Shown: positions 9,131 through 18,606 of the stretch, piece by piece
How the letters are laid out: each line of letters opens with the position of its first letter
Position numbering within the stretch: the stretch's first letter is position 1
Source of the DNA: an uncultured Clostridia bacterium
GTDB lineage: Bacteria; Bacillota; Clostridia; Oscillospirales; Acutalibacteraceae
Assembly: GCA_944384905.1 (NCBI GenBank)
Contig: CALWVE010000027.1
Span: 1 to 64,000, forward strand
Reading direction: 5' to 3'
Length of the DNA stretch: 64,000 bases
The notes under the pieces: generated by a model
Told to the model about the DNA's origin: nothing
Databases searched by the model: none
What the model saw: the letters and a program-made list of their open reading frames with translations, nothing else
Program-made: the position numbers and the translations under genes

Positions 9131-9154
9131 AGTTTTCCTTTCCGATGCCCGGCA

Positions 9155-10558
9155 TCAAACGTCAAAACCAAAATAGCGGACGGTATTGTTATACGAAATA
9201 TCCTTCACCATCTGCCCCACGCGGTCGATTTCGGCGTGGTATTCGCCGTTTTCGATCAGTTCGCCCAGGAAATTGCAGAGAATGCGGCGGAAATATTCGT
9301 GGCGGGTGTAGGAAAGGAAGCTGCGGGAGTCGGTGAGCATACCCACGAAATTGCCCAATACGCTCAGATTGGCGTAATCGCGCAGCTGCTTTTCCATGCC
9401 GGATTTCGTATCGTTGAACCACCAGGCGGAACCCAGCTGCAATTTATTGCGTGCCTCCGGCGACTGGAAGCATCCGGCGATCGAAAGGATCACTTCGTTG
9501 TCGTAAGGATTGAGCGAATACAAAATCGTGCGCGGCAGCGCGTCTTTTTCTTCCATGGCGTTGAGCAGTGCCGCCAGCTTGGGCGCGCCGTTCGAGTTAT
9601 TGAGCGCGTCGTAGCCCGTATCGGGACCGAGCTGCTCGAACATACGGGTATTGTTGTTGCGGATGCAGCCGAAATGCAGCTGCATCACCCAGCCGCGGGC
9701 ACTGTAGGCCTTAGCCAAAAACAGCAGCAAACCGGTGCGGAAAGCTTCGGCTTCCAGTTCGGTTACTTTGCTTTCCAGGCCCTTGCGCAGAATCTGTGTG
9801 AGACGCTGCGGCGTAGCGGCCGCATACAGCGGCGCGTCGAGAGCGTGGTCGCTGGCGCGGCAGCCCATACTGGCAAAGAAATCGATGCGTTTTTCCAGCG
9901 CGGCGCAAAGCGAGCCAAACGTATCGATCTTTTCTCCCGTTACATCGCACAGCTTCTGAATATAATCGGTAAAGCCGGGCTTGTCGATATTGAGCGCCTT
10001 ATCGGGACGGAAAGCCGGCAGCACTTTGACAGTAAGCGTGGGGTCTTCGGCCATCTGTTTATGCCAGCGAAGATCATCCACCGGATCATCGGTGGTGCAG
10101 ATCAGGCGCACATTCGACTGTTCGATGATGCCGCGCGCACCCATATTTTCCTGCTGCAAAACGCGGTTGCAGCGGTCGAAAATTTCATCGGCCGTTTCTT
10201 CACACAAAAAGTCCGTCACGCCGAAATACTGCTTGAGTTCAAGATACGTCCAGTGATACAAGGGGTTTCCGATACAGCGCGGCAAAGTAGCTGCCCAGGC
10301 GCGGAATTTTTCCCGCGGGGAAGCATCGCCGGTGATGTATTTTTCGTCCACGCCGTTGGCGCGCATCACGCGCCACTTATAGTGGTCGCCGCCCAGCCAC
10401 ACATCGGTGATCGTTTCATAGTGCTTGTCCTCCGCGATTTCCTTGGGAGAAATATGGCAGTGATAATCGATGATCGGCATTTTGGCGGCATACTGATGAT
10501 ACAGCGTGCGGGCCGTGTCGTTTTGAAGCAAAAAGTTGCTCCCCATAAATTTTTTCAA
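9155..10558 (-). CDS. uxaC: glucuronate/galacturonate isomerase
   Basis: Converts D-glucuronate to D-fructuronate and D-galacturonate to D-tagaturonate. 467 residues from a TTG codon at 10558, which matches the usual length of about 470. AAAGGAAG lies 7 bases upstream and the protein then begins with a KKFMGSNFLL-like segment as in other UxaC proteins. The metal-site motif IIDYHCH is near residue 27. A longer frame to 10651 would overlap the preceding acetyltransferase and is rejected. First structural gene of the uxa set; no transporter, uxuA/B, kdgK or regulator is seen here. Confidence 0.94.
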   Translation of the reverse strand: MKKFMGSNFLLQNDTARTLYHQYAAKMPIIDYHCHISPKEIAEDKHYETITDVWLGGDHYKWRVMRANGVDEKYITGDASPREKFRAWAATLPRCIGNPLYHWTYLELKQYFGVTDFLCEETADEIFDRCNRVLQQENMGARGIIEQSNVRLICTTDDPVDDLRWHKQMAEDPTLTVKVLPAFRPDKALNIDKPGFTDYIQKLCDVTGEKIDTFGSLCAALEKRIDFFASMGCRASDHALDAPLYAAATPQRLTQILRKGLESKVTELEAEAFRTGLLLFLAKAYSARGWVMQLHFGCIRNNNTRMFEQLGPDTGYDALNNSNGAPKLAALLNAMEEKDALPRTILYSLNPYDNEVILSIAGCFQSPEARNKLQLGSAWWFNDTKSGMEKQLRDYANLSVLGNFVGMLTDSRSFLSYTRHEYFRRILCNFLGELIENGEYHAEIDRVGQMVKDISYNNTVRYFGFDV

Positions 10559-10574
10559 TGCAGCTCTTCCTTTC

Positions 10575-11072
10575 TTACGCATGATTTCTGTTCGTTTTAT
10601 ACACCTGTGCAAGACCGCCGTCTGAATTGACAAACGCCCGCACAAACGCAAAGCCCTGACGGCTCAACATTCTTTTTGAATAGACATTTTCCGGGTCTAC
10701 AATCCCAACAAGCTCGGCCCCCGGGTCTTGCTGCCGGGCTTTCTCCATCAGGAGAACAAGCAGTTCGGTTCCATACCCTTGATGCCAATAATCCGGAAGC
10801 AGCATATATTCAACTTCCAGCCCCTGTTCTTCTTCGTTTGGGTTCAGGGCGCCCATACCAATGTAAACGTCCGCATCTTCCGTTTCAAGAAACACTTTAT
10901 AATAGCCAAACTCTGAATCGGCGCGGTTGATTTCCAGAATCATTCCGAAAAACCACCCGGCTTCTTCTTCGGTAAATGTTCTGCCCATATTGGCACGCAT
11001 CACGGACTCGTTAAAAGCCAGTTTTGAAAAAAGCTCGCCGTCCGTTTCCAAAAATTTTTCGAGCTTCAGCAA
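10575..11072 (-). CDS. GNAT-family N-acetyltransferase
   Basis: 165-residue acetyl-CoA dependent transferase of unknown substrate, RimJ/RimL-like in layout. The acetyl-CoA loop is LLPDYWHQGYGTELL (about residues 93-107) and NVYSKRMLSRQGF (about 130-142) forms the C-terminal alpha/beta part. A TTG start is used, with GGAGGAG 6-8 bases upstream; no ATG fits better. It ends 16 bases before uxaC, so it is probably transcribed with the uxa genes although nothing indicates a metabolic link. Confidence 0.82.
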   Translation of the reverse strand: MLKLEKFLETDGELFSKLAFNESVMRANMGRTFTEEEAGWFFGMILEINRADSEFGYYKVFLETEDADVYIGMGALNPNEEEQGLEVEYMLLPDYWHQGYGTELLVLLMEKARQQDPGAELVGIVDPENVYSKRMLSRQGFAFVRAFVNSDGGLAQVYKTNRNHA

Positions 11073-11105
11073 AATCTTCTCCTCCGAAAAAAACTGCGGG
11101 CGGGC

Positions 11106-11816
11106 TCAATCCGACCCAACCCGCAGGCAAATTTCAATATAACCATAGGCTTCATGCGAAAGCAGCGTCACACTGCCGGTTTCTCCGGCGGCAAACGTTT
11201 CGTTCACGGAAGTACCGGCTACCGGCTCGGGGTTCTGCCCCGCATAGCGCATGGCACAGGTAATCAGATCGCGATACGCCTGCGTATCCATCAGCTGATC
11301 GCGCGCGCCTTCCGTCACACCCGGCGCAAGAAAGCTCAAAATATCCTGCGCCGCTTTCACCATTTGCAGATATTTCGTTTCGCCGCAGCCAAGCGGCTCG
11401 ATCGTTACAGCCGCCGAAGTGAGCATACGTGCCTCGCCCTCTTCGGCCGGTTCGGCATACAGATACACTTTCAGAAGCGCGTCATCCGTCCAGATGGCTT
11501 CCTGTGTCAGTCCGTTGCCCGGATACAGGCCATACACATCCATATCCTGTGCATCGCCGTACAAGTCGTTGGCTTTGAGCATGGTATAGCCGGGCAGATG
11601 ATAGGAAAGCAGCCAGGAATCGGCCTCTGCCCAAGGCGGGCATTCGAGTTCCGGAAGAATCAGTTCACTTGTTTCAGATACTTGCTGATCGGATTGTACC
11701 TCCGGTTCCATCACCGCATGGCGCGGCTGGCTGCCAATTCGAAACCCAAGCAGCACCAGAATCACAATGATACCAACCGATAAAACAGGCAGCAAAACGG
11801 CCCCAGATTTCTTCAC
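11106..11816 (-). CDS. membrane-anchored extracytoplasmic protein of unknown function
   Basis: 236 residues from a GTG at 11816, chosen for the GGGAGG 7 bases upstream; a frame opening at 11867 has no ribosome site. Residues 1-27 (KKSGAVLLPVLSVGIIVILV...) form a signal anchor, followed by an acidic exported domain of about 200 residues rich in Tyr, Leu and Glu with two Cys. I do not recognise the family. It sits between the AI-2E-type permease and the GNAT on the same strand. Confidence 0.6.
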   Translation of the reverse strand: MKKSGAVLLPVLSVGIIVILVLLGFRIGSQPRHAVMEPEVQSDQQVSETSELILPELECPPWAEADSWLLSYHLPGYTMLKANDLYGDAQDMDVYGLYPGNGLTQEAIWTDDALLKVYLYAEPAEEGEARMLTSAAVTIEPLGCGETKYLQMVKAAQDILSFLAPGVTEGARDQLMDTQAYRDLITCAMRYAGQNPEPVAGTSVNETFAAGETGSVTLLSHEAYGYIEICLRVGSD

Positions 11817-11900
11817 GGCAAAACCTCCCGGCATTCCTGTCATCCTATACAAAAAACATGATAGCACAAGCCGCGATTTTTTGCAATCGCAAAAGCTGAC

Positions 11901-13142
11901 TCAATCCAGATAGCTGACATCTTCCGCGGCCTCGTTTTCCACAAAATTCATATACGATTCCGTTTCGGAGGGCAGATGCTTTTTTTGCAGGCGGGAAGAA
12001 ACCCAATCGCTGACCATGCTGTAGATAATGGCAAAAATCGGCATACCGAGGATCATGCCCAAAACGCCGAACAAGCCGCCGAAAAGCAAAATGGAGAACA
12101 ACACCCAGAATCCGGAAAGGCCGGTGGATTTACCCATGATTTTCGGCCCGATGATGTTGCCATCGACCTGCTGCAAAATCACAATGAAAATCGTAAGATA
12201 CAGCGCTTTAAGCGGATCGACGATCAGCGTGATGAAAATACAGGGAATCGCGCCGATGATCGGCCCGAAAAACGGGATAATATTGGTCAAGCCGATGACA
12301 ACGCTGATCAGCACGGCATACGGCATTTTTAAGATATACGTTCCCACCATAGCGATGGCGCCGATAATCAAGGATTCCACAATTTTTCCGCTGATAAATT
12401 TTCCGAAAACACGGTCGGCAAAGCGGACGCGGCCCAAAACCATACCCGCCTGACGGGCAGGAAGCACCGCATACAGGAATTTAATTCCCTGCGCCGCAAA
12501 ACGCCGGCGGGAAGCCAGCATATAAACGGCCACGATCATACCGATCGAAATGTTGTAGAGGAACACAATCGTCTGGCTGACGCCTGTGCTCAGGTTGGTA
12601 ATCCAAACATCCACATTCGGCAGAATCTTCGTCTGGAAGAAGTTTGTGATGTAGCTTTCCGCGCTCTCCCAGAATTTAACCAGTGAACCCTCCAGCCAGG
12701 AATGTTCGGCGAAGAGATTCTTCGTCAGGGTGATGATGTTATCCGTATAAACAGAAATGGAATTAAACATCGAGACGATACTCTGCCAAAGCTGGGGCAG
12801 AATCATCACCAAAAACAGAACAATCACGGCGATCAGCGTCAGCATGGAACCGGTCACAGCCAGCGCCCCGCTCACTTTTTGCCGGGTAGTATCTTTTCTG
12901 AACATTTTCAGCCGCTTCATGCCGCTATACAGGCCGCGCTCATAAGCGTTGCAGATGGGCGCTACCAAATAAGCGATCACGGCGCCGCTGACAATAGGCG
13001 CAATGATATGCACCAGATGCCGCAGGCTCCCGAAAAGCGGGCCGATTTTCATAAAAACAAAAAACAGGGAAATTGCCCCGGCTGCAATCAAAAGTCCCGT
13101 CAAGATCTTGTCTCCATTTTCCTTCCAGAAATGATGCTTCAT
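11901..13142 (-). CDS. AI-2E family transporter (YtvI/PerM-like)
   Basis: Polytopic membrane protein of 413 residues with about eight hydrophobic segments arranged as two N-terminal segments, a large loop (about residues 75-185) and a C-terminal cluster containing the family signature GLTNIIPFFGPIIGAIP (about residues 280-296). Members export the quorum signal AI-2 in E. coli or act as Na+/H+ antiporters or sporulation proteins in Firmicutes; the substrate here is unknown. The ATG at 13142 is preferred because AGGAGAGGGG precedes it at correct spacing. Confidence 0.87.
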   Translation of the reverse strand: MKHHFWKENGDKILTGLLIAAGAISLFFVFMKIGPLFGSLRHLVHIIAPIVSGAVIAYLVAPICNAYERGLYSGMKRLKMFRKDTTRQKVSGALAVTGSMLTLIAVIVLFLVMILPQLWQSIVSMFNSISVYTDNIITLTKNLFAEHSWLEGSLVKFWESAESYITNFFQTKILPNVDVWITNLSTGVSQTIVFLYNISIGMIVAVYMLASRRRFAAQGIKFLYAVLPARQAGMVLGRVRFADRVFGKFISGKIVESLIIGAIAMVGTYILKMPYAVLISVVIGLTNIIPFFGPIIGAIPCIFITLIVDPLKALYLTIFIVILQQVDGNIIGPKIMGKSTGLSGFWVLFSILLFGGLFGVLGMILGMPIFAIIYSMVSDWVSSRLQKKHLPSETESYMNFVENEAAEDVSYLD

Positions 13143-13181
13143 AGGAACATCCCCTCTCCTGTTTTTATTTTCTGACAAAAG

Positions 13182-13220
13182 GCAGATGTCCGGAGGATTT
13201 ACACCCTCCGGACCTGCTTT
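13182..13220 (-). terminator. intrinsic terminator of the DHHW/MBOAT genes
   Basis: Stem GTCCGGAGG/CCTCCGGAC, extended by GCAG/CTGC, followed on the minus strand by CTTTTGTC. It lies between the DHHW gene and the AI-2E permease. Confidence 0.75.
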
Positions 13221-13237
13221 GCATCAATCCATTTTCA

Positions 13238-14740
13238 TCAGCGGTTGACAAAGTCGGATACATAGCCCGAAAGTGTGTCTGAACCTGTTGTCGTGATGTT
13301 ATGCATAAACACCACATCCTGAATGTTGTATTTCTCCACGGTTTCTACCAGACCCTCATTGTAATAACGCGGGTCCACGACATAAACATATTCGTAATGA
13401 TCCACCAGGAACGGCACAAACGCATTACCAAACGAATCTTTAATCACCATCACAGAGGAACCATCGGAAATCTGCTCGTTATGAATCGTTTCAAACGCCT
13501 GGTCGCTCGCGATAAAGCAATTGTATTTGGAGTTAGCCGCCCAATCGGATACGTCAGCGATAATCGGCCACTCAAATTCTTCGCCGTCTTCGCCCACAGC
13601 CGTCAGCGTGCTGGCCCCGCGCGGCAGATACGCCGTAACCACGTCGGGATTATCGGCCATGGCCTGCGGCGAGTTACAGGTGGCGTACATCGTACCCAGG
13701 AAGCCGTCAAACGTCATCGTATCAAAATACGAAAGCGGATGTGCTTCGATGCCCTTCACATTGCAGAACACTTCATAGGCACGATAGGCGCCCAGTGCTG
13801 TCCAATGGTGGTCCGTACGGAAATACAGATATTCGCTGGAATGCGCCGCCAGATTGCCATAAATCGAAACGGTTTTCACCTTTTCATTCATGTTGGAATA
13901 GATATACTTGATGACCTTGGCGTTGTCGGGTAGCCCCAGTTTTTCCTGTGTTGCCATATCCAGATTGATGGAATAAGAGATCGGCGCGATAATGGAATAA
14001 ACCTGCGCTTTGCCGTCAAGCTTGTTGGCCGCCGTATTGACGATTTCGGCATAATTCTTCGAAACGCTTTCCGAGAAACCGTACAGACCGAAAGCGGTAT
14101 CACCAAGCAAATACACCGAATTCACCTGTTCCGGAATCTGCCCATGGTTGTTGCCGGGCGAGACAATCTCCGATTCCGTTCCCGAAGACGAACCGGAAGA
14201 CGAGCTGCCGGAGCTGGAGTTGCTTTCCGTCTGCGAGCTTTCGGAAGACTGAGAAGAACTGCCTTCATCCGGTGCGCTGGATTCCGAGATAAAATCGGAC
14301 GTGGTCTCCGAAACTTCCGGCACTTCATCGCTTTGGATCTTACCGCCAATGAGCTGCTCTTTGTTAATGCCATACAAAGTGCCCACTTTCTGATTCAGCG
14401 AGATAAAGCCTTCGCGGAACGGGAACGTATCGGCGTACCAGGTTTCCACGCCTTTAAAGAATTCTCCGTTCCAGAATGAATCCCAGGTAATCGCCGGGAA
14501 CTGCGTCAGCTTGCGGTTTTCAATCTGAGATTTTTCCGGCCGCAGCGGCAGCAGCAGACCGATGAAGAAAATCACGACCATCAGCGCCGCAAACAGCAGA
14601 ATCTGCAAAACCTGGGCTTTGGCCACAATATGGCCGGCCCGGCGTCTTTTCATGGCAGCGCGGCGGGAGGCGGCGCTGTAGTGCGTACCCGTGCCGGTCC
14701 CCCGGTAACGGTCTGAATAATTATGAGAATCAATTTTCAC
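13238..14740 (-). CDS. DHHW-family (AlgX/AlgJ-like) acetyltransferase partner, membrane anchored
   Basis: Predicted extracytoplasmic SGNH-type O-acetyltransferase that receives acetyl groups from the adjacent MBOAT protein. 500 residues: a basic cytoplasmic N-terminus, one transmembrane helix (about residues 44-66), a Ser/Thr/Glu-rich low-complexity linker (about 150-195) and a catalytic domain with RTDHHWTALGAY (about residue 315) and a KDSFGNAFVPF nucleophile block (about residue 438). The downstream partner is the 30-base-upstream MBOAT gene. The acceptor polysaccharide is unknown; teichoic acid, capsule or peptidoglycan are possible. Confidence 0.87.
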   Translation of the reverse strand: MKIDSHNYSDRYRGTGTGTHYSAASRRAAMKRRRAGHIVAKAQVLQILLFAALMVVIFFIGLLLPLRPEKSQIENRKLTQFPAITWDSFWNGEFFKGVETWYADTFPFREGFISLNQKVGTLYGINKEQLIGGKIQSDEVPEVSETTSDFISESSAPDEGSSSQSSESSQTESNSSSGSSSSGSSSGTESEIVSPGNNHGQIPEQVNSVYLLGDTAFGLYGFSESVSKNYAEIVNTAANKLDGKAQVYSIIAPISYSINLDMATQEKLGLPDNAKVIKYIYSNMNEKVKTVSIYGNLAAHSSEYLYFRTDHHWTALGAYRAYEVFCNVKGIEAHPLSYFDTMTFDGFLGTMYATCNSPQAMADNPDVVTAYLPRGASTLTAVGEDGEEFEWPIIADVSDWAANSKYNCFIASDQAFETIHNEQISDGSSVMVIKDSFGNAFVPFLVDHYEYVYVVDPRYYNEGLVETVEKYNIQDVVFMHNITTTGSDTLSGYVSDFVNR

Positions 14741-14770
14741 GATTTATAATCTCCTTTTCCTGCCCCAAAC

Positions 14771-16207
14771 TTAAAACTGCGAATACAAAAACGGATTATA
14801 GCTGTTTCCGATCAGGGAAATAAACGAGAAGAACAAAAGCACAATCGGAACAAGTGTAAGCAGCGTACCGTACACCGTTGCCATCGAACCAGAACTGGAA
14901 GCGCCTTTGCGCAGCCAGTTTCCAATTCGGCTTGCAAGCGGTGTGCAGGCCACAATCGCCACAATAATAAAGAAGCAGTAGTTCACCAGCGTCATCGTGG
15001 TCGAAGCATCCGCAAGCGGATTGCCGTTCATGCAGAACAGCCCGGCCAGCGCCGTTCCCAGCATACCCAGATCTTCAAACCGGAATAGATACCAGCCCAA
15101 AAGGGTAACAACCAACAGATAAACATGGCGCAGTGCACGAATGTACAACACCGGATTCTTTTCGAAACGGAAAACATATTTTTCCAGAACCAGCAGCACG
15201 AAATAATACAGTCCCCAAAGGATGTAGTTCCAACTGGCGCCGTGCCACATACCGGTCAGGCCCCAAACCACGAACATATTGAAAATATGCCGGCCAACCG
15301 AGCAGCGGTTGCCGCCCAGCGGGATGTACACATAATCCCGGAAGAACGTCCCCAGCGAAATATGCCAACGCCGCCAGAATTCCGTTACGGATGTAGACAT
15401 ATACGGGTAGTTGAAGTTTTCGCGATAGTGGAAGCCCACCATGCGGCCCATGCCGATGGCCATATCGGAATAAGCCGAAAAATCCAGATAAATTTGCAGC
15501 ATATACATGATACCGCCGCACAGAATGGCCAGGGACGAAGCCCCATGCAGCGCAGCCTGTTCCGCGGGCAAGAATGTATCGGCCAAAACAGCACAGGTAT
15601 TGGCCAGAAGTGCCTTTTTGGCAAAACCGACCGAGAAACGCATAATGCCATCGCTGATATCCTGCATGTTTACGCTGCGGTCCGTAATATCCTCGAAAAT
15701 ATCTTTATAACGTACAATCGGCCCGGCAATGCATTGGTGGAACAGAGAAGCATACAGCAGCAAAAGCCAGTATTTACGCTGCGCCGGAACTTCTCTTCGA
15801 TACACATCCACCACATACGAAAGCAACTGGAACGTGTAGAACGAAATACCGATCGGCAGCACGATATTGGGCACGGCAATATCAAGCTGCGTAATGGCGG
15901 CAAAATTAGCCACCAGAAAATTCGCATATTTGTAGTAACCCAAAAGCCCCAGCACAATCACCGTTGTGACCGCCAATGCAGCTTTTCGAAGCCCGCCGTT
16001 CATTCGTTCAACAACCAGCGCACCCAGCCAACACACCAGCGTCATGCCGCACAGCAGGAACACCAGCTTCGGTCCGCCCCACGCATAAAAAATAAGGGAG
16101 GAAACCAGCATAACAATATTTTGTGTGCGAATGCTGCCGCAGAAAAGCAGGATCGTTAAATTCAGCACCAGAAACACAAAAACAAAAATCAAGCTCGAAA
16201 AAACCAT
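14771..16207 (-). CDS. MBOAT O-acyltransferase (AlgI/PatA/DltB type)
   Basis: Membrane-bound O-acyltransferase of 478 residues with about ten transmembrane segments that moves acetyl groups from cytoplasmic acetyl-CoA across the membrane. The family signatures are visible: EFWRRWHISLGTFFRDYVYIPLGG (first conserved His region, about residues 285-305) and GLTGMWHGASWNYILWG (catalytic His, about 325-340). It is immediately upstream of, and co-oriented with, the DHHW gene, the usual two-gene arrangement for surface polysaccharide acetylation. Confidence 0.93.
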   Translation of the reverse strand: MVFSSLIFVFVFLVLNLTILLFCGSIRTQNIVMLVSSLIFYAWGGPKLVFLLCGMTLVCWLGALVVERMNGGLRKAALAVTTVIVLGLLGYYKYANFLVANFAAITQLDIAVPNIVLPIGISFYTFQLLSYVVDVYRREVPAQRKYWLLLLYASLFHQCIAGPIVRYKDIFEDITDRSVNMQDISDGIMRFSVGFAKKALLANTCAVLADTFLPAEQAALHGASSLAILCGGIMYMLQIYLDFSAYSDMAIGMGRMVGFHYRENFNYPYMSTSVTEFWRRWHISLGTFFRDYVYIPLGGNRCSVGRHIFNMFVVWGLTGMWHGASWNYILWGLYYFVLLVLEKYVFRFEKNPVLYIRALRHVYLLVVTLLGWYLFRFEDLGMLGTALAGLFCMNGNPLADASTTMTLVNYCFFIIVAIVACTPLASRIGNWLRKGASSSGSMATVYGTLLTLVPIVLLFFSFISLIGNSYNPFLYSQF

Positions 16208-16287
16208 AATCTCTCAATTCCAATCTAAAAACTTGCACGGATCACCTTATCATACACTCCCGTCCGTGCAATATGGGAGGAATTTTG

Positions 16288-17637
16288 TCATACCCGCTTT
16301 GTTTTTCCCAAAGGGCAGCGTTTTTTATAATACAACACCAGACAAAACAGGTCCAGCCCCCAGGAAATCGGATAACTGATATAAACGGCCAGGATATCGC
16401 TCCAGACAAACAGAATCAGCGAACACCAGATAATGCGGAAAACACAGAGGTTCATCATGGAAATCAGCATGGGATTGCGGGCATCTCCTGTTCCGCGGAT
16501 CACCGCGCTCATTCCTGAAGACAACGCACACAGCATATAGAAAGTCGCCATCACCGACGCCATGCGCACGCCATAGGCGATCGCTCCGGCATCTGCGGTA
16601 AACATACGCAGAATCTGCGGTGCAAATGCAAAAATCGCGCCGCCGGAAACCAAAGCAAACACCGCGCAGAACCACAATCCAAACCGGATCCCTTTTCTCG
16701 CGCGCTGTTCATCCTGCGCGCCCAGGTTCTGGCTGATCAATGTTGTGGTTGTCATGCACATCGCGTCAATGGGAAGCGCCTGGAAACTATCCACACGCGT
16801 ATAAGCCACCGTACCGGCCATGGCAAGCTCGCCGAAAAGATTGACCCTCGATTGAATCACGATTCTCGAAAGCCCGGCCACCACAGACTGCAAACCGGTG
16901 GGCACCCCAATCGATACAATTTCTTTCAGAATCTGCCTATCGATACCCAGTTTCTTTCCTTCCAGCCGATAACTTTCTCTGCTGCAAATCAAGGTGTAAA
17001 TCACCAGCAGGCAGGCCACGGCCTGCGCCAATACGGTGGCAAGCGCCGCACCGGCCACGCCCCAGCGAAATACCACCACAAACAGCAGATCCAGCCCCAC
17101 GTTGGCTGCACAAGTCGCCACCAGAAACAGCAGCGGCCTGAACGAATCGCCCACGCCGCGCAAAATTCCCGCGCCGATATTATACAGCAAAAGCGGCACA
17201 AGTCCTAAAAAGTACAGCCGCAGATACAAAACAGCTTCTCCAAACACGCCTTCGGGCGTATGGATGAGCCGCAACACGGGCGGAACCAGAATTTCACAGA
17301 GCATCGTAAGCGCTAAACTCCCCAGAAAACCCATCACAAAAGCCGTGTGAACGGTTTTTCCGATTTTTTCCGGGTTTCGCGCGCCGAAATACCGGGCTAC
17401 TACCACACTGGCGCCTGTTGAAAATCCCACGGAAAAGCCAACCACTACCGAAACAAGCTGTCCTCCTGCCCCCACAGCCGCCAGCGCCGACGTACCAATG
17501 GCGTTACCGACAATCACCGCATCGGCTGTGTTATAAAACAATTGGAACAGGTTGCTTAAAAGCAGCGGAATGGCAAACCGAAGCATTTGTTTCCACAGAA
17601 TTCCCTGTGTCAAATCAACCGAATGCGCCCGATGCAT
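16288..17637 (-). CDS. MATE-family multidrug/metabolite exporter
   Basis: 449-residue transporter with twelve predicted membrane segments in two homologous halves, MatE family, driven by Na+ or H+. N-terminal region WKQMLRFAIPLLLSNLFQLFYN and the repeated LYNIGAGILRGVGDS-like loop are typical of the DinF/NorM-like clostridial group. The ATG at 17637 is chosen because AAGGGG lies 6 bases upstream; a TTG seven codons upstream is less likely. Substrate unknown. A second MATE gene occurs at 59-60.4 kb. Confidence 0.92.
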   Translation of the reverse strand: MHRAHSVDLTQGILWKQMLRFAIPLLLSNLFQLFYNTADAVIVGNAIGTSALAAVGAGGQLVSVVVGFSVGFSTGASVVVARYFGARNPEKIGKTVHTAFVMGFLGSLALTMLCEILVPPVLRLIHTPEGVFGEAVLYLRLYFLGLVPLLLYNIGAGILRGVGDSFRPLLFLVATCAANVGLDLLFVVVFRWGVAGAALATVLAQAVACLLVIYTLICSRESYRLEGKKLGIDRQILKEIVSIGVPTGLQSVVAGLSRIVIQSRVNLFGELAMAGTVAYTRVDSFQALPIDAMCMTTTTLISQNLGAQDEQRARKGIRFGLWFCAVFALVSGGAIFAFAPQILRMFTADAGAIAYGVRMASVMATFYMLCALSSGMSAVIRGTGDARNPMLISMMNLCVFRIIWCSLILFVWSDILAVYISYPISWGLDLFCLVLYYKKRCPLGKTKRV

Positions 17638-17743
17638 AACAGCCCCTTCTTCCCCCAAATCTCCGCTTTTCTATTGTAGGGCAGAGCCAATTTTCTGTCA
17701 ACCGATTTACAATAATTTTTCCGATCTTTTCTTTATGGGATAC

Positions 17744-17773
17744 TTGACAGTTTTACGGCTATATAGCTATACT
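17744..17773 (+). promoter_or_regulatory. promoter of the esterase gene
   Basis: TTGACA (17744-17749) and TATACT (17768-17773) with an 18-base spacer, about 50 bases before the ATG at 17827. Confidence 0.75.
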
Positions 17774-17826
17774 GAACAAAAAGTATTCAATTGGCCAAAA
17801 CGGTCTTTATTTCAGGAGGAGAAGCG

Positions 17827-18552
17827 ATGCGTTACCTTACAGAAAGCTTTGAGGAAATCGAAGTAACACAGGATATTCCGTTCGCCCAGGCGAAGAATGT
17901 TTTGGGCGAAAGCGAAACGCTGCACATGGACATTTATGCCCCCAAAAACGATACGGAAACCAAGCGCCGCGTGCTCTTTTTGATCCACGGCGGCGGATTC
18001 CGCGTAGGGAACGACAAGCAGCAGTCGTACATCGTAAAATTTGCCCACTGGTTTGCGCAAAGAGGGTATGTTGTGGTTTCCCCCGATTACACTTTGTACC
18101 CCAGAGAAATGGAGCGCCCCAGCCACGACGCCTGCGCGCCCGAAGCCGCCCGTCAATGTGAACTTGCGCGTCAATATTTGCTTGGCCACGCGCAAGAATG
18201 GCGGATCGATCCGGAGAAAATGGCGGTAGGCGGCGGCTCGGCCGGCGGCATTACCGGCAACATCTGGTGCCGCATTCCCGGCGCATTCCGGGCGTTTATT
18301 GATTTTTGGGGTTCGCTGGCACACACAAGCGAAGCCGAAAGTTACCCGCCCACTTTTATCGTACACGGCACAAACGATGCGCTTGTCAATTACGATTACA
18401 GCGTACAGCTCAAAAAACAGCTGGACGAGGCCGGTGTTCCGTGTGAACTGTTCACCATCGAAGGCGCAGGACATACGCCCATCGCCGAGATGGAAAATTA
18501 CCTGCCGCGCGTGCTGAACTTTTTGAATAACTGCTTTGAGTCTGATTTATAA
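17827..18552 (+). CDS. alpha/beta hydrolase, BD-FAE/carboxylesterase type
   Basis: Cytoplasmic esterase of 241 residues. HGGGF (about residue 53) forms the oxyanion hole, GGGSAGG (about 138-144) holds the nucleophilic Ser, an Asp in HGTNDALV (about 180) and a His in GAGHTP (about 216) complete the triad. It resembles the bifunctional feruloyl/acetyl-xylan esterase and hormone-sensitive-lipase-like group; the natural substrate is unknown. AGGAGG precedes the ATG; the open frame continues back to a TTG at 17791, which lacks a ribosome site. Confidence 0.87.
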   Translation: MRYLTESFEEIEVTQDIPFAQAKNVLGESETLHMDIYAPKNDTETKRRVLFLIHGGGFRVGNDKQQSYIVKFAHWFAQRGYVVVSPDYTLYPREMERPSHDACAPEAARQCELARQYLLGHAQEWRIDPEKMAVGGGSAGGITGNIWCRIPGAFRAFIDFWGSLAHTSEAESYPPTFIVHGTNDALVNYDYSVQLKKQLDEAGVPCELFTIEGAGHTPIAEMENYLPRVLNFLNNCFESDL

Positions 18553-18560
18553 TCGATAAA

Positions 18561-18597
18561 GAAACCGCCTGCATGAAAGTCACGCAGGCGGTTTCTT
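18561..18597. terminator. bidirectional terminator
   Basis: Perfect 12-bp stem GAAACCGCCTGC/GCAGGCGGTTTC with an 11-base loop between the convergent esterase and GNAT genes. T- and A-rich ends flank it. Confidence 0.8.
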
Positions 18598-18606
18598 TGA
18601 TCCTCT

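Noticed and set aside
8288..10630. A 780-codon plus-strand reading frame
   Set aside because: It lies exactly antisense to uxaB and uxaC, whose domains and ribosome sites are clear. The frame is a by-product of GC-biased third positions and has no plausible protein features.
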